Shown: positions 21,561-32,467 of the stretch, one piece after another
How positions within the stretch are numbered: the stretch's first letter is position 1
Layout: every line of letters starts with the position of its first letter
Origin: Chaetomium olivaceum
Taxonomy: Eukaryota > Ascomycota > Sordariomycetes > Sordariales > Chaetomiaceae
NCBI GenBank assembly: GCA_039881045.1
Contig: JAYWVB010000102.1
Coordinates: 1-41,248 of the forward strand
DNA: 41,248 bases
Reading direction: 5' to 3'
Made by a program: the position numbers and the translations under genes
The notes under the pieces: generated by a model
What the model was told of the DNA's origin: nothing
Databases searched by the model: none
Seen by the model: the letters and a program-made list of their open reading frames with translations, nothing else

Positions 21561-22025
21561 ATGCCAGCCAAACCCCAATCTTCACCAACATCACTGGAAT
21601 GGCCTAAAGCGGCGGGTTATCCAATGCGGTGTTCCTCAGTTCCGACCACGCCGTCATCCAATGCCCCTTCTCCAACAACCAGTCCCCCTAAGAACACCTC
21701 CGCGTCGAGCGCTGCAATTAGGCACGGCTGGGAAAGCATCCTCGCATCACTGCCTTCTTAGGCTCTCACCCAGGTACCATAACCCCCAAATGCCTTTACC
21801 ACACCCTCCGCCACCCCCTCCTAGAAACCCAAACACTGCACCAACACTCCTCGCCCGACGAGGCACCACGCTGAGCTTTGCAGTACACAGAGGACTTCCC
21901 CACTCTGCGGGCTCCTTACGACAAACGTCATCTGGCGCCGGGTTGATGTTTTTGCCGATCTTGAGGCGACCCGGGATGGCCTGGGTGTTGAGATGCACCC
22001 GTCCCTCACTGCGGTTTATCGTTGA
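21561..22025 (+). pseudogene. Relic of a kinase-like gene
   Basis: Joining three frames gives a continuous-looking protein. It opens MPAKPQSSPTSLEWPKAAG. After the GGG at 21614-21616 it continues in another frame as NAVFLSSDHAVIQCPF, EHLRVERC and ARLGKHPRITAFLGSHPGTI, then QYTEDFPTLRAPYDKRHLAP. After the GGG at 21940-21942 it shifts again to VDVFADLEATRDGLGVEM and stops at 22023. The ERC-ARLGKHPRI segment resembles the alpha-C region of fungal kinase-like proteins. Three in-frame stops (TAA, TAG, TGA) interrupt it besides the two shifts, so it is a dead gene even if the shifts are assembly errors. The catalytic loop is not visible. The family call is tentative. Confidence 0.45.
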
Positions 22026-22965
22026 CAGACTCGATCCCTTGGCCGTTCCCACAGATGTGATGAACTTTGGGCTTGCCATTCACTGGTATAATCCTGACAC
22101 GAAGGACAGGTTCCTTGTCTTTCAGATTGTATCTTGACAGGTATACAGGGCTGCTCCCAACTTTCCGTTTCCGGTGCCTGTAAATTGATGAGTTCCTTCT
22201 GCGATACCCCGCGCTTAGAAGCGAGAAAATGGGCACTACAAGATCTCTATTCGCCGAATTATCCCGACTTTCTGAGACCATTGTTAATATAGGTATTAGA
22301 AGGGTACTACCTGTGTGTAATGCTGCGGAAAGGCAAGCTAATAACAGTTTAACCATTGAACAAGTGCTGGGTTTGACTGCATCTGCAAAACTGGACGCAG
22401 GGCATCACAACACCAAAACTCCTGTCTCTGTGCATCGTGTTGTTTAGCCATGCGAGATGCAAACTCACCCCGCAACCATCTGACAGGCAAATAAACAAGA
22501 GTCCCCCCTCTGTTCAGGGGAAGAAGCGCGCAGTCACACGTCGCTGCGTTGCATTATCGTGGCGGATCCTTTACTTCCGAAAGCTGGTGAACTTGATGTC
22601 TGATTCCTTGCCTGAGACTAAGAGACTGGCCCATCCCGAACCTTATTATACCCAGCCGAAAATGCAACGCGCAAAACGGAAAAACAAAAGACCCCTACCC
22701 CTGGACAAGCCAAGAGTATCCCTGCGCTGGGCGCGCCCCAGCTCACCATACCCTGGATGAACTTACAGAGACGGCACCGTTCGTGTAAGTCGTAAAATTG
22801 GCGAAGGTATCATGTACTTCCACTCCAACCCTGGTTTGTTCGTTAGCGCGTGACTTTCAGACCGAGGTCCATGTCAAAATCTCCAACTCATCGACAAAAC
22901 GGCGCCTTTTCCAGCGGGAAAAAAGGGCTTGACTAGAATCGTCTTTATAGAAGATCCTATCCATT
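22026..22965. other. No gene recognised
   Basis: Short open frames on both strands have no recognisable content. The stretch ends at the target duplication of the second solo LTR. Confidence 0.35.
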
Positions 22966-22970
22966 ACGCT

Positions 22971-23236
22971 TGTAACGGTCCCAGGAGTATATTGCAACTA
23001 GCTGGTGACGACTCTACGAGTACACTAAGCTTGAAGAAGAAAAGGAAAGATGAGAGAGTCTGGCAGCTCGTGGGGCTGCTTTATGATCGTGAGTGCGGTG
23101 GCCCGAGCGCATTGCTAGAATGTTCGGTGCGCTGTGGGGCAACTGGGAATAGCTTCATCCAGGGGTTCGGTGGACCGTGCTTGTACGTGAGCTGGCCGAG
23201 GGTTACCGAGGCCCACCTCGGGCACAGCCCGTTACA
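22971..23236. mobile_element. Solo LTR, copy B
   Basis: A 266-base sequence starting TGTAACGGTCCC and ending GCCCGTTACA, flanked by the perfect 5-base duplication ACGCT (22966-22970 and 23237-23241). It matches copy A at 8695-8958 in inverted orientation, with roughly eight substitutions and one two-base indel by eye. No internal domain adjoins it. Confidence 0.88.
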
Positions 23237-23241
23237 ACGCT

Positions 23242-23760
23242 TTCCTCTATTTTGAACCGTTGTTGGGCTGTCAAGTAGGTATTTTCAACTTTTAAGCCAG
23301 GGCGTTGGAAATTTTTGAAATAAAGGAATAATTTTGCCCCTGTCAGATCGGTCGCGCTCACAAACAAACGAGGGTTGAACTGGCTAGATACAGTAGTTAG
23401 TTAATGAGTTCCGAGTCACTTCTGGCACCGCCAATGCCGGCCGGTCTCGCCAAACTCGCCTGAATGAACCTCCTTTGGCCCATTTTGTTTTTGTCCCAAC
23501 ATAACAAATCTCAGTCTCATGCGTCAACGACAAGCAGCAGAACGATCGGTTAAAATCGAATGACTTCTGTGTATGTACCTTGCATGTCTGTTCAAGCGGA
23601 TGGGTGACGCACGGGTTGGTTTCGGACGCCCCACACCTCAAAACCACCGTGACATCGGTCTTGGACGGTCCTTGCCGTTCCAGTTCCTTCCCCACCACCA
23701 ATACTTCCTAGGTACTTGCTACCATCTCGCCAACCTTATCAAATCTCCCAATCGCGAGCT
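23242..23760. other. Upstream region of the kinase fragment
   Basis: No gene is recognised. The last bases before 23761 (CATCTCGCCAACCTTATC) look like a fungal 5' leader. Confidence 0.35.
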
Positions 23761-24199
23761 ATGGCGTCAATGGTTCGCTGGATCACGGCTTTGTACCGCC
23801 GGGCTCCTTTACCTCCTAGGTCATTCTCCAATCTTCGCTACGACTTGATCCCCGAAAGAGTCAAGATTGAGGAGGAAACGGTCCCTGATTACAGTCCAGA
23901 ACGCTTCTACCCTGTTCGCATTGGCGAAGTCTTTGCTTCCCGCTATCAGGTGGTTGCTAAATTGGGTTTTGGTATAACATCCACCGTTTGGTTGGCGAGA
24001 GATCTCAGGTGATTATGGGCCCTCAGACCCGTTCCCCACATGATTACTGGGGGTTGAATCATTGCTGATGATCTGATCTTGCAGTCAACATCGTCATGTT
24101 GCTATAAAGGTGTTTGTCCGTTCAGCCGACATGGGCTCCCAGGTGAACCATGAACGGAATGTCTATGTGACGAACCTCTCCTGGACCTCGTCCTGTTAG
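23761..24199 (+). pseudogene. Truncated SRPK-like protein kinase (N-lobe only)
   Basis: Two exons: 23761-24008 and 24085-24199, with a GT-AG intron. The frame begins MASMVRWITALYRRAPLPP and contains FYPVRIGEVFASRYQVVAKL, the hallmark of fungal SR-protein-kinase-like proteins. The Gly-rich loop (KLGFGITSTVW) and the VAIK lysine (HRHVAIKVFVRSADMGSQV) follow. It ends 15 residues after NHERNVY with an in-frame TAG, so the C-lobe with the HRD and DFG motifs is missing and no homologous sequence follows downstream. A full-length member has roughly 400 residues; this one has about 120. It is a deletion remnant. The region after it contains an unrelated GAGCA-rich repeat patch. Confidence 0.8.
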
Positions 24200-24375
24200 G
24201 GTTCAGTCTGATTGAAGGTGTCTTGCAAAGGTACTAGGTTCGGTGCAGCCAAAAGGTGCACAACAAAGACTTGTCTCAACAGTAGGCTCTCGAGCTTGTA
24301 GCGAACTGTAGTTGTGATTGCTAACTGGAGAACTCCCAGAGCTCTCCAGAACGAGTGACTATATACTATCTACTT

Positions 24376-24504
24376 GCGGGTGCTCACGGTGCTCAGAGCC
24401 CCATCGGCGAGCATCCTGAGCACTCGGTGCTCAGGGTGCTCGCGACCTCCTTAATGAGCAGAATGAGCACTTGCTCATTCCCTTGGCATGGCCCTTCGTG
24501 AGCA
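24376..24504. repeat. GAGCA/TGCTC-rich palindromic patch
   Basis: Within about 125 bases the pentamer GAGCA or its complement TGCTC occurs around ten times. Perfect palindromes include 24417-24433 (TGAGCAC-TCG-GTGCTCA) and 24462-24479 (AATGAGCA-CT-TGCTCATT). It lies between the truncated kinase and the 3' end of the LysM gene, and the last codons of the LysM frame run into it. It may mark the end of an unrecognised repeat family or a rearrangement junction. Confidence 0.7.
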
Positions 24505-26653
24505 CCAGGGCTGACGTTCCATTGGCCACACTTCTGTTCCTAATGATTGGCTCGGGATATTGCCAGCATACCCCGCCGGCCGGCTGCAGGCGGCCATAAC
24601 CGTGACACGTGGCGATCCCGTTCCACGGCGTTATCGGCGTCCCGGTACCTGGCACTAGACCGATGCACGCGTAGGTGTCCGCGTGCAGAGTGTTGCAGAG
24701 GTTCCCGCCGATCCCTGCGTTCCAGAGGATAAAGTCCCCCGTGGATCTGAGCCCGTTGAAGAAGGAAATGATGTCGCACGTGTCGCCGGGGTTGACCTTG
24801 GTAAATTTGTTGCAATTGGTGACCATGTTGCCAGGATGAATTGGGGACGGCGTGGTGACGCCGTTGCCGGGTTGGGTCGGGGTGCTGGACGTGGTTGGTG
24901 TCGTGGTCGACCTCGAGATTGTTGAAGTAGAGATGGATGCAGTCTTTGTTGACGTCGTCTTCGTTGTTACTGTCGCACTGGTCGACGACATGGTGGTCAG
25001 GGTGGACGTAGAGCCGGTGCCCACGCCGGCGTTCCAATTGCGCGTGGGATGAATGCAGTACATGGTGCCGACGAGGAGGTCGGCATTGCACGTGGCGCTG
25101 TGCAGCGAGGGGTTGACCGACAAGAACAGGGGGAAGATGATTTGGTTCTCGAGGCAAATTTGGGCACAGCCCACGCTGGCGTCAGTGTGTTTGTACCAGG
25201 CTCCGCACCTGGTGGTCGTGCCTGCGGCCACAACGGCGCCGGAAGGCGGGGCGATGGTGGGCTCGCGGTAGCCGTCGCCGCCGGTCCACGGGTCCCCGGC
25301 GCCCGGGGAGGTCGAGTTGGTTGTGTAACCCCCACCCGGCGGCGAGACGCAAAGCGTGGATCCCCACTTGATAGTGCCGTTGTGTAAGTGGTCGCAATCC
25401 CAATTCAGTCCCGGGTTGTAGGTGCTCAGCTCAGACGTGAAAATGCCGGCGCCAGTGGTGATGTTCAAGCACGACTCGGTTGCCGCCACCGTGTGGATGG
25501 TAGAGCACGCTAGTGGCAGGCAGAGTTTGATACCAGCCGAAATTGAGGAACAATCCGACACAGAGGGGTTGATCCACCACAGCGTCGCAGATGAAAGGCT
25601 CTTGACCGTCGCGATGGAGTCGCAAGTGTCGCCCGAGAGGGTGGTGTAGAACTCGCCTGACGTGCAGGTGGTCTTGGTCACATTGGCGTCAGAGTAGAAG
25701 CCCTCAGGGGTCGGATCAAAATTTGGCACGGTGGCGCTGCAGGCTATTAAGGTGGGAGGGAGGGTCAGCATCGGGCGCGGGAGGGGAACAAAGAGGGAGC
25801 GGAAGGCTCATACCGGAGGCGACGTAACGGTACCTGGTCTCAAAATTCGCGTCGTAGACCGAGAATACTGAGCTCTGCATCAAGCTGTACTTCTCAAGGT
25901 TGCAGTACGAACACCTCTCGGCAGACGGCATCTGAGATATGTCGGTGACGGCGGTGAAGTTGGATGCGACAGCTACAGCATGTTAGCAAGGCCCGAGTCG
26001 ATGGCGGCATGGATGCCTAAGAAAGTACTAACAGTCGCAGAACAAGCCTGTAGTTGGGTCCCTGAAGCATGTCTCATTCCAATGCGACCAGACCATATCG
26101 GCTACGCCCACGAGCGGGCACCCGGGCATGAGGTCCGGCGTCCCGCGCAAGCTGAGAGGATGCTGTATTGCAGGTATCGCAGCGAGTCGGCGCAACCGGG
26201 ATCACACATGAGGGACAGCCTTGTGGCATTACCGACATTACCTTGGTATTCATCCGAAAGTAAGGACTGGGCTGAGATGTCGCACTTGAGTTATCGATAC
26301 ATGGCGACCTCGCAAGCCTTGTTTAGACCGATATTGGCCAGAGACCCTTCGGTGGAGATGGTCCATCCGGGAAACCGATTACCGATGACGGCGATGGAGC
26401 CCTCTAGCCAGGCAAGGATGGACGACAAGTAGCCCTTCTGGCTGGCGGCGGCCAGCGTGGCGGGCACCTTAACGGGGCTGACCATCTTCTTAATGGCCTT
26501 GGTGGCAAGGGCATAGACCCACACGCCCGAGTTGTTCTCAATATCGACACTGCGGCCCTGGCAGTCTTCGGAAACCAGGCACGCCTGTGAATAGTTGTTG
26601 AACCAGCTATACAGGCCCGACGAGTAGATGTAGACGGGGCTTGAGTCCAGCAT
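24431..26653 (-). pseudogene. Truncated LysM gene with GH55-like N-terminal remnant
   Basis: The normal product would be a secreted chitin/glucan-interacting protein. Three exons can be read: 26653-26033, 25972-25814 and 25743-24431, with introns 25973-26032 and 25744-25813 in consistent phase. The N-terminal remnant (SSPVYIYSSGLYSWFNNYSQ; then ENNSGVWVYALATKA) looks like the end of a GH55-type beta-helix. A Cys-rich linker and four LysM-like units follow in exon 3 (FYTTLSGDTCDSIA; STIHTVAATESCLNI; a degenerate CGAWYKHTDASVGCA; CNKFTKVNPGDTCDII), separated by Thr/Ser-rich linkers. There is no start codon or signal peptide; the N-terminal catalytic-type domain is missing. A TAA interrupts at 26291-26293, and the frame slips at CCC 26142-26144. 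The C-terminus reads into a repeat patch. Confidence 0.75.
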
Positions 26654-26915
26654 CCGTAGGGACTAGCTCCGCCTGCACTTGGCCGTACAGAGCCAATCCG
26701 TTCTCATCCCGCCGCCGCCAAAAACACTCGCAGAAGGTAGCTAATTACTGGATCCTAACATCCTTGGGGGGTCAGTGTCACATTTACGGAATATCCACCC
26801 GTTTTCTTTTTTCTCACCAAACAACTCCAGATGCGGATCAACTCAAACTCCCAACATCCAGTTCTCATGCCTTTTGAAAAACCACCGCCACTCTCCACGG
26901 CCGCTCGCACCTACT

Positions 26916-29170
26916 ATGTACACAAGTCCGGCACCCGTTTATGGCGGCCTCGTCTTGTCGCAGGTCACGCGTCAGGACCCTGGGAGCGACATGTTAATCA
27001 GCGAGCCGACCGAGAGGGGCACGCCACAAGCCGCGATTGTCGATGCGCTCTTTGCAGAGGATATCGCGCTTTGTCGTGAGCTTTTGGACATTTACCCCGA
27101 GCTCGTTAACACCCCGTTACGACACCAGGCGAATCGCCGAACACCAATGCTCGACTCGGTCTGGGGCCTGATAGATGGTGTAGGTGCTTATCAATGGGTA
27201 ACGCCTATCGTCTTTACGTCCCTCGCCCCGCGCTTTCGAGAACAAAACCGGGATGCGCGCAAGATTTCGCCGACTAGCCTCGCCATTATTAAGCTGCTCG
27301 TAGAGCGTGGGGCGGCCCTTGACCCAGATCCAAGGTCTAGCTTTTGGGCCTCGCATCTTCTTACCGAGGTCTGTCGCGACTATGATAGCCCGGAGGCGCT
27401 AGACCTCCTTGTCCGTGCTAGGGCCAATGTGTTTACCAAACAACTAGACAGTTACCACCGTACTCTACTACAGGTGGCTGCGGGTCGAGGGGTAGGTGCT
27501 GTCCGGTTTCTGCTCGATCGAGGTGTCCCTATGAACTATACAGGTGGCCAGGACATCGATGCTCAGATTGAGCTGACTATCAACGGATCCCCGCTCAACT
27601 GGGCAGCAGAGAATGGGCAGTCACAAATCGTACAACTCCTTCTTAACCATGGGGCTCTGATACATATGGAAAGTCTGGACTGGAACGGCCGCACCCCGCT
27701 TCTCAATGCCGCGAGGTCCCCCCATGTACCCTGCGTGCGAGGCAATGATCGCGAGGAGACGGTTCGTCTTCTCGTCGATGCTGGAGCCAACCTAACGGTA
27801 TCGGACCAACAAGATCACACGTGGAGTTTCATCCACGGTGAACTGGATCTCTTCCCCGACTCACCATTAGGCCACATTACAGCCTGGGTAGCGCCGACAT
27901 CATCCGGTATCTAGTCGGTAAGGGATGCAATATCCATCAACAGCTGTCATATCCTAGAGACGAGCGTTTTCCCTATAGTGTTGGGGGTGACATGGCAACA
28001 CCCCAACACAGGGCCGCGTCCAACTGGAACGCGGGCGCCGTGCAAGCCCTTCTGGACCTCGGTGCTGACCCGTATGCTATGGACGAATACGACCGACGAC
28101 CTATCCATTGGGCCGCAATTCGCCGGTGTCTTGGATGGGGTTCGTATAGAACTATTTCCCGAGCCTGGGACAACCTCCAAACCGATCCATCTCAAAGTGC
28201 CGCCTTCTCGGAAAGACTCACAGCACTCAAGTCGACCCTCTCCCACCTCCTCGCCCAAACCGCGAGTATCGACCAACCCGATACATTCGGTCATACCCCA
28301 CTGTACTACGCTGCCTATATGACACACACCGACGCAATCACTCTCCTCATCCAGCACGGCGCCAACCCCGGTCTTCCCGATCCCGACGGCCGCACGTTCT
28401 TACACCATCTCGCCGACCCCCTCCACCGCCCCCCACCCCACGACGATATCGCCGATGCTACCCTCGAGGACTCCCACCTCGCCATCACCTTAGCGGCCCG
28501 TCTCCAGGATGCCCCCAACAAGCGGTCCGCCATTCTCAACCGCCGTGATAACACCGGCGCAACCGCCCTCCACATCGCAGCACGGTCGGTCTCGGACGCG
28601 GCTGTCGCGCTCCTCCTCACCCTCGGCGCCAACCCCGACTTGGCCCTCCCCGACAACGGAATTAAGACCCAGGTAGCGAAGGAAGAGAAAGGGGCCAAGG
28701 CCGGGAAGGGAGAGAACAAGTACGAACGGGGCTCGACGGCGCTGCACCTCGCCGCCCGGCGGCCCGCGTGGGTCTCGTCGCTGTGGATGTATGACGAGCG
28801 GGAGTATGGTGCATGGAGCCGGCGGGCGGCGAGGATTAAGGGCTTGCTGTTGGACGCTGGGGCCGATGCTGGGGTGAGGGATGGGAGGGGGATGTTGGCG
28901 GGGAGGTTGAGGAGGAGACTTGGGCAGAGATTAGGACGGGGAGGGAGAAGTATTTGGAGTGGTTGGCGGGCTCGAGGGAGCGGGCTCAGCAAGGGGTCGG
29001 GAGGGGAGAGGGAAGGCGGTAGGCTGGGGACGGGGACGGGGGGAGAATATCACAGTTCTAGTTCTGGGACAACTTCTGGGGCTGCCCCTGGTCCGACGAC
29101 GGGCAATGAAGTGGTAGATAGGGGTGTTGGAGCTGGGCATGGAAGGGGCTCAGGAGAGCCAGTTAGCTAA
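26916..29170 (+). CDS. Ankyrin-repeat protein
   Basis: The proposed gene has exon 1 at 26916-27820, a 50-base intron (27821-27870, GTGGAG...CCATTAG) and exon 2 from 27871. Removing the intron gives DHTPHYSLGSADIIRYLVGK, a good ankyrin repeat; without it the frame stops at 27914. At least seven ankyrin repeats are visible, for example SPLNWAAENGQSQIVQLLLN, RPIHWAAI, TPLYYAAYMTHTDAITLLIQ, TALHIAARSVSDAAVALLLT and STALHLAARR. Such proteins act as protein-interaction scaffolds; a specific role is unknown. No transmembrane or signal segment. Near the end, GGGG at 28900-28903 looks one base short: the next frame gives EVEEETWAEIRTGREKYLEW and stops at 29022, whereas the annotated frame runs on in low-complexity Gly/Arg sequence to 29170. 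The 5' end is uncertain. Confidence 0.75.
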
Positions 29171-29981
29171 GTGAAGAGCTAGACTAAAGCTAGCCAGGCG
29201 GTGTCTACTTGCTGAGTATGTACCTATGGAAGTCGGCCTGCGAGGACACTTAAATCTGGCCCGAAGGGGCTCATCTTTTGATCAAGGACCCTTCGACTAT
29301 AACTACGTAGAAAGCGGTAAAATACTGGGAAGTATAGCGTCCCCGTGGCAAAACGCGTTCCATCGAAGAAGCATGCACCGTTCGATTGAGTTATGCGATC
29401 GGGGTCCCGGGGCCCGAGTCGCTGGGTGTGTTTCACAATAATCTCGCGAGCCGTGGGGCGGGTTACTAGTGTAGTATAGCCACTCAAGTGACGAAGAACG
29501 CACACATGGAAACAATAGTTCATACAATTAATACGACTCGGACCAAACTTCGGCGCATTCTGTTGTGCATCCGAGTCAAGCTGACAATCCATGGCCGCCC
29601 AGCTTTGACTCGACCAGGCCGTCTTTCGATTCGATCTGCAAGCGCTTAACCTCCATGTGGCCAAGCCCATGTGGATATCCCAAGGCCTTGGCTCCGACCA
29701 GAAAAGAAAGTGGGACGTTTTTTTCTCATCCAAGACATCAAATCTCACGCCATCCAATCTGGGCGCTCCAACCTGGTTGGCAGTACCGGATCTGCGGAAA
29801 TTTAGCCGGGGCGTGCCGCAATCTAGAGGACCCCAAACCTGCAGACTAGCAGATCCCGTCACGGTAGGATTGGGTAACCAATAATAATTCTAGAGTCTCG
29901 GCCTTTGTTTAAGATGACCGCGTGGCCCTGTTGACTTGGTGTAGTTGGCACATTTGGACACCAGAGGTCGACAGATTCAAG
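29171..29981. other. No gene recognised
   Basis: The open frame on the minus strand (29224-29862) is uninterrupted, but its composition and content are unlike any protein I recognise. The stretch before 29982 is presumably the promoter of the secreted protein gene. Confidence 0.4.
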
Positions 29982-30819
29982 ATGCTTCCCTTGACGACAA
30001 CAACATTGCTTCTCTCCTGTCTAGGAGCAGTTGCCGGGCTTGCCGTGGGCACGAACCCTGAACATGAAATCCGAGCTCTGGGGTCAAAGCGCAAACCATG
30101 CCCAAAGCCGACATCCACGTGCTTAGCCCCCAATGCCCTGCAAACCGCGAGCAAATACACTGGGCTGGAGGAGGGAACGCCAGGGATTCGAGATGGTCTG
30201 AGCGAGTCGGAAACGTGAGCCTCCCGTTCTCCTTCTGATGCACCGACCAACACTAACACAATCACACTAGTGACTCGGCCAACTTCATCAACTTCTGCGC
30301 CGGCCGTACCCTTACCAATGGGAAGCAAAACACGGCCGGGTCCTGCAACGGCATCCCCATGGGTCGCATCCCGGCCACGACCAACATGATCTCCACCATC
30401 ATCACCTACCCGCAACCGGCGACCGCGTGCCGGCCAACACGACCTTCACCGTGCGCATCCAGACGCGCCACCTGCGCGCGGGCTATCTGGTCAACCCGAG
30501 TAGCAACTACTACACGGCACCGCAGGACCTGGACGAGAACGGCGACATCATCGGCCACTGCCACATTTCGGTCCAAAACATCGGCAGTCTGCGCTCGCTC
30601 GAGGTGCCCGACCCGACCAAGTTCGCCTACTTCAAGGGCGTCGACGACGAGGGCGATGGAAAGGGAGCCCTCGAGGCTGAGGTTACCGGCGGCCTGCCTG
30701 CGGGCGTCTACCGCGTGTGCACCATGATTGCGGCGAGGAACCATCAACCTGTGGCTATGCCTGTTGCTCAGAGGGGGGCCCAGGATGATTGCACCAAGTT
30801 TGAGGTGGGGGGTGCATAG
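29982..30819 (+). CDS. Small secreted fungal protein of unknown function
   Basis: Two exons: 29982-30214 and 30271-30819, with a 56-base GT-AG intron. Residues 1-19 (MLPLTTTTLLLSCLGAVAG) form a signal peptide. The mature part contains DSANFINFCAGRTLTNG, GSCNGIPMGRIPA, YFKGVDDEGDGKGALEAEV, GLPAGVYRVCTMIAARNHQP and MPVAQRGAQDDC. These are the conserved blocks of a widespread fungal secreted family with no established activity. Conserved cysteines are consistent with extracellular disulfides. The reading frame slips at GG 30418-30419 (after IITYPQP); adding one base joins both halves without loss, so this may be an assembly error. As written, the protein would be truncated after about 127 residues. 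Confidence 0.78.
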
Positions 30820-31642
30820 GCGGATTCAGGGGTTGGGGCCCGGAGCTGTCGTCACATCTTGAAGTTTAGCGGCGCGCGTTGCAGAGCGGTGGCTGTAATT
30901 AATCATATAGACTGTGGAAGACGTGTCGGATGGTGCGCCTCGGCATGCGATAATGTCAATCATGAAACCCCTTGGGCCCTCTTATACTTTACTCACTCAA
31001 GTGAAACATTGCGTCGTCTTAATCGCTGTTTTGGGGTTTCTTTTTAGGTCTTTGTTTACCTGTAGGTACCTACCTTTACAAAATGAGATACATTCCCGAG
31101 GGACGCACCATTGATGACGTTGTCCGGGATACCTATGGGAGACTCTGCATCCTGCAATCCGTGTTTCTGGGGAATGCCGTCTGGATTGAGAACACGATGC
31201 TTCAGGCGAAGCTTCGCAATGCACTCATTGGGGCAATATGGAACCTCCGATATTCTGCCTGGGGACCCTCTCCCTGGTAGGTTAAGCCATGCCTTTCTAA
31301 TCATGGGTTTGGCGGGACATGGGATGGTGAGGACGGCACCCTCTGGCCAGAAAAAGCTGAACACCAAAAAAGATAAGTCCACGTACAGAAAAAGTAGAAA
31401 GACAACAAAAGAAGAAGAGATTGGGAAAAGGGATAACAAGAATGGAAACAGAGTAGAAGAGTTGTAAATAGTGTAAAAGAGATTTTTTAAACTTTCGGAT
31501 AATTTTAATTTCGTTCTACAAGTTGAGCTTCTGCACTTAGGTAGGAGTCCGGCGTTTTGCGCCCATGAGGTGGATGGGTGTCCAAGAGCATAGCAGCAAA
31601 GTAACACGTTTCAAGTTCAATAATATACCTATCGTTGTATCG
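30820..31642. other. No gene recognised
   Basis: A short frame at 31083-31280 (+) is uninterrupted but unrecognised. An A-rich stretch runs at about 31360-31480. Confidence 0.35.
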
Positions 31643-32467
31643 TTACATTCCACGGTACCAGATTTTCCATGACCCCTTCTCCGTGACCCGACTCGACTCA
31701 AACCACCCCTCCCCGTTTTCTTTGCCCCTCGTCATAATATACCAGTCCCCTTCGGCATTGGCCGAAATAAAGTTTCCAAGTATCTGGGTATCCCTGAAGC
31801 TCACAACCAACCTTCCGTTCCTTCAAATGACATGAATATGAACTTGAAGAGCCGGAAAGCAGCTTACCGGCCCTTGAATATTATAAAGCACCCCCTCCAT
31901 TTTCTTCCATTACACTCGCTCCCACAGTTCTAGTAGCCCGGTCAGTGAAAATCCTCCAAAGGTGGCTCGCGGGCTCCCATCATCATGGGCAAGATCTACT
32001 AACCTCTGAAACCATGGTGCCATGTTTGGCGCCACAATGACTCACTAACAAGCAGTTTGGTTCTTCAGCTCAGCACGACGCCGTGCCAGATCCTCCTCAT
32101 CCAACGACACTTCAATAGACCGACTGTCAACCTCAGAATGCTGGTCTTGACCGGTCTCCCTATTCGGCGGAGTGGTAAATTCGACTACCAAATACGTATC
32201 ACAAGTCAGTTCACTCTGCGTTATGCCCAGGATGGTAACAAAGCATCAATCAGGGGTAGACCGACTATCCATGACCAGCATCGCCGTATACGCCCCTTTT
32301 CTCCACGAATCCCGACCTTGGGCTTCCTGCACCTCCGCTGCCTGTGGCAGAAGGACAAGGTCTGTCTCGTGGAGCTGATCCTGGTAGCGGGGGGATCCGC
32401 AATCCCGGTCCATGCTCGACACAAGGAATGTGACATCTAATGCATCGTCCCGCGTGGGAGCCGCCAT
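31643..32467 (-). pseudogene. Broken multi-exon gene of unknown function
   Basis: Not a recognised family. The ATG at 32467 follows a pyrimidine-rich leader. The reading MAAPTRDDALDVTFLVSSMD continues to KGAYTAMLVMDSRSTPD, a TGA, then ITQSELTCDTYLVVEFTTPP and an acidic segment DEEDLARRRAELKNQ. A further block, MAPWFQRLVDLAHDDGSPRA, continues to LLELWERV, a TAA and WKKMEGVLYNIQGP, followed by an intron-like GTAAGC...TTTGAAG. The last block (VVSFRDTQILGNF, ANAEGDWYIMTRGKENGEGW, KGSWKIWYRGM) ends at 31643. All blocks are on the same strand and in order. They look like real protein, but two in-frame stops and one phase mismatch remain, so it is probably a pseudogene. Confidence 0.5.

Noticed and set aside
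21448..22137. 229-residue plus-strand frame
   Set aside because: Low-complexity Pro/His-rich reading; the protein-like blocks are in the other frames of the same strand.
29224..29862. 212-residue open frame on the minus strand
   Set aside because: No motif, no plausible splice partners, unusual composition; probably chance.
31056..31607. 183-residue minus-strand frame
   Set aside because: Contains a Phe/Leu-rich run encoded by an A-rich tract on the other strand; no recognised motif.
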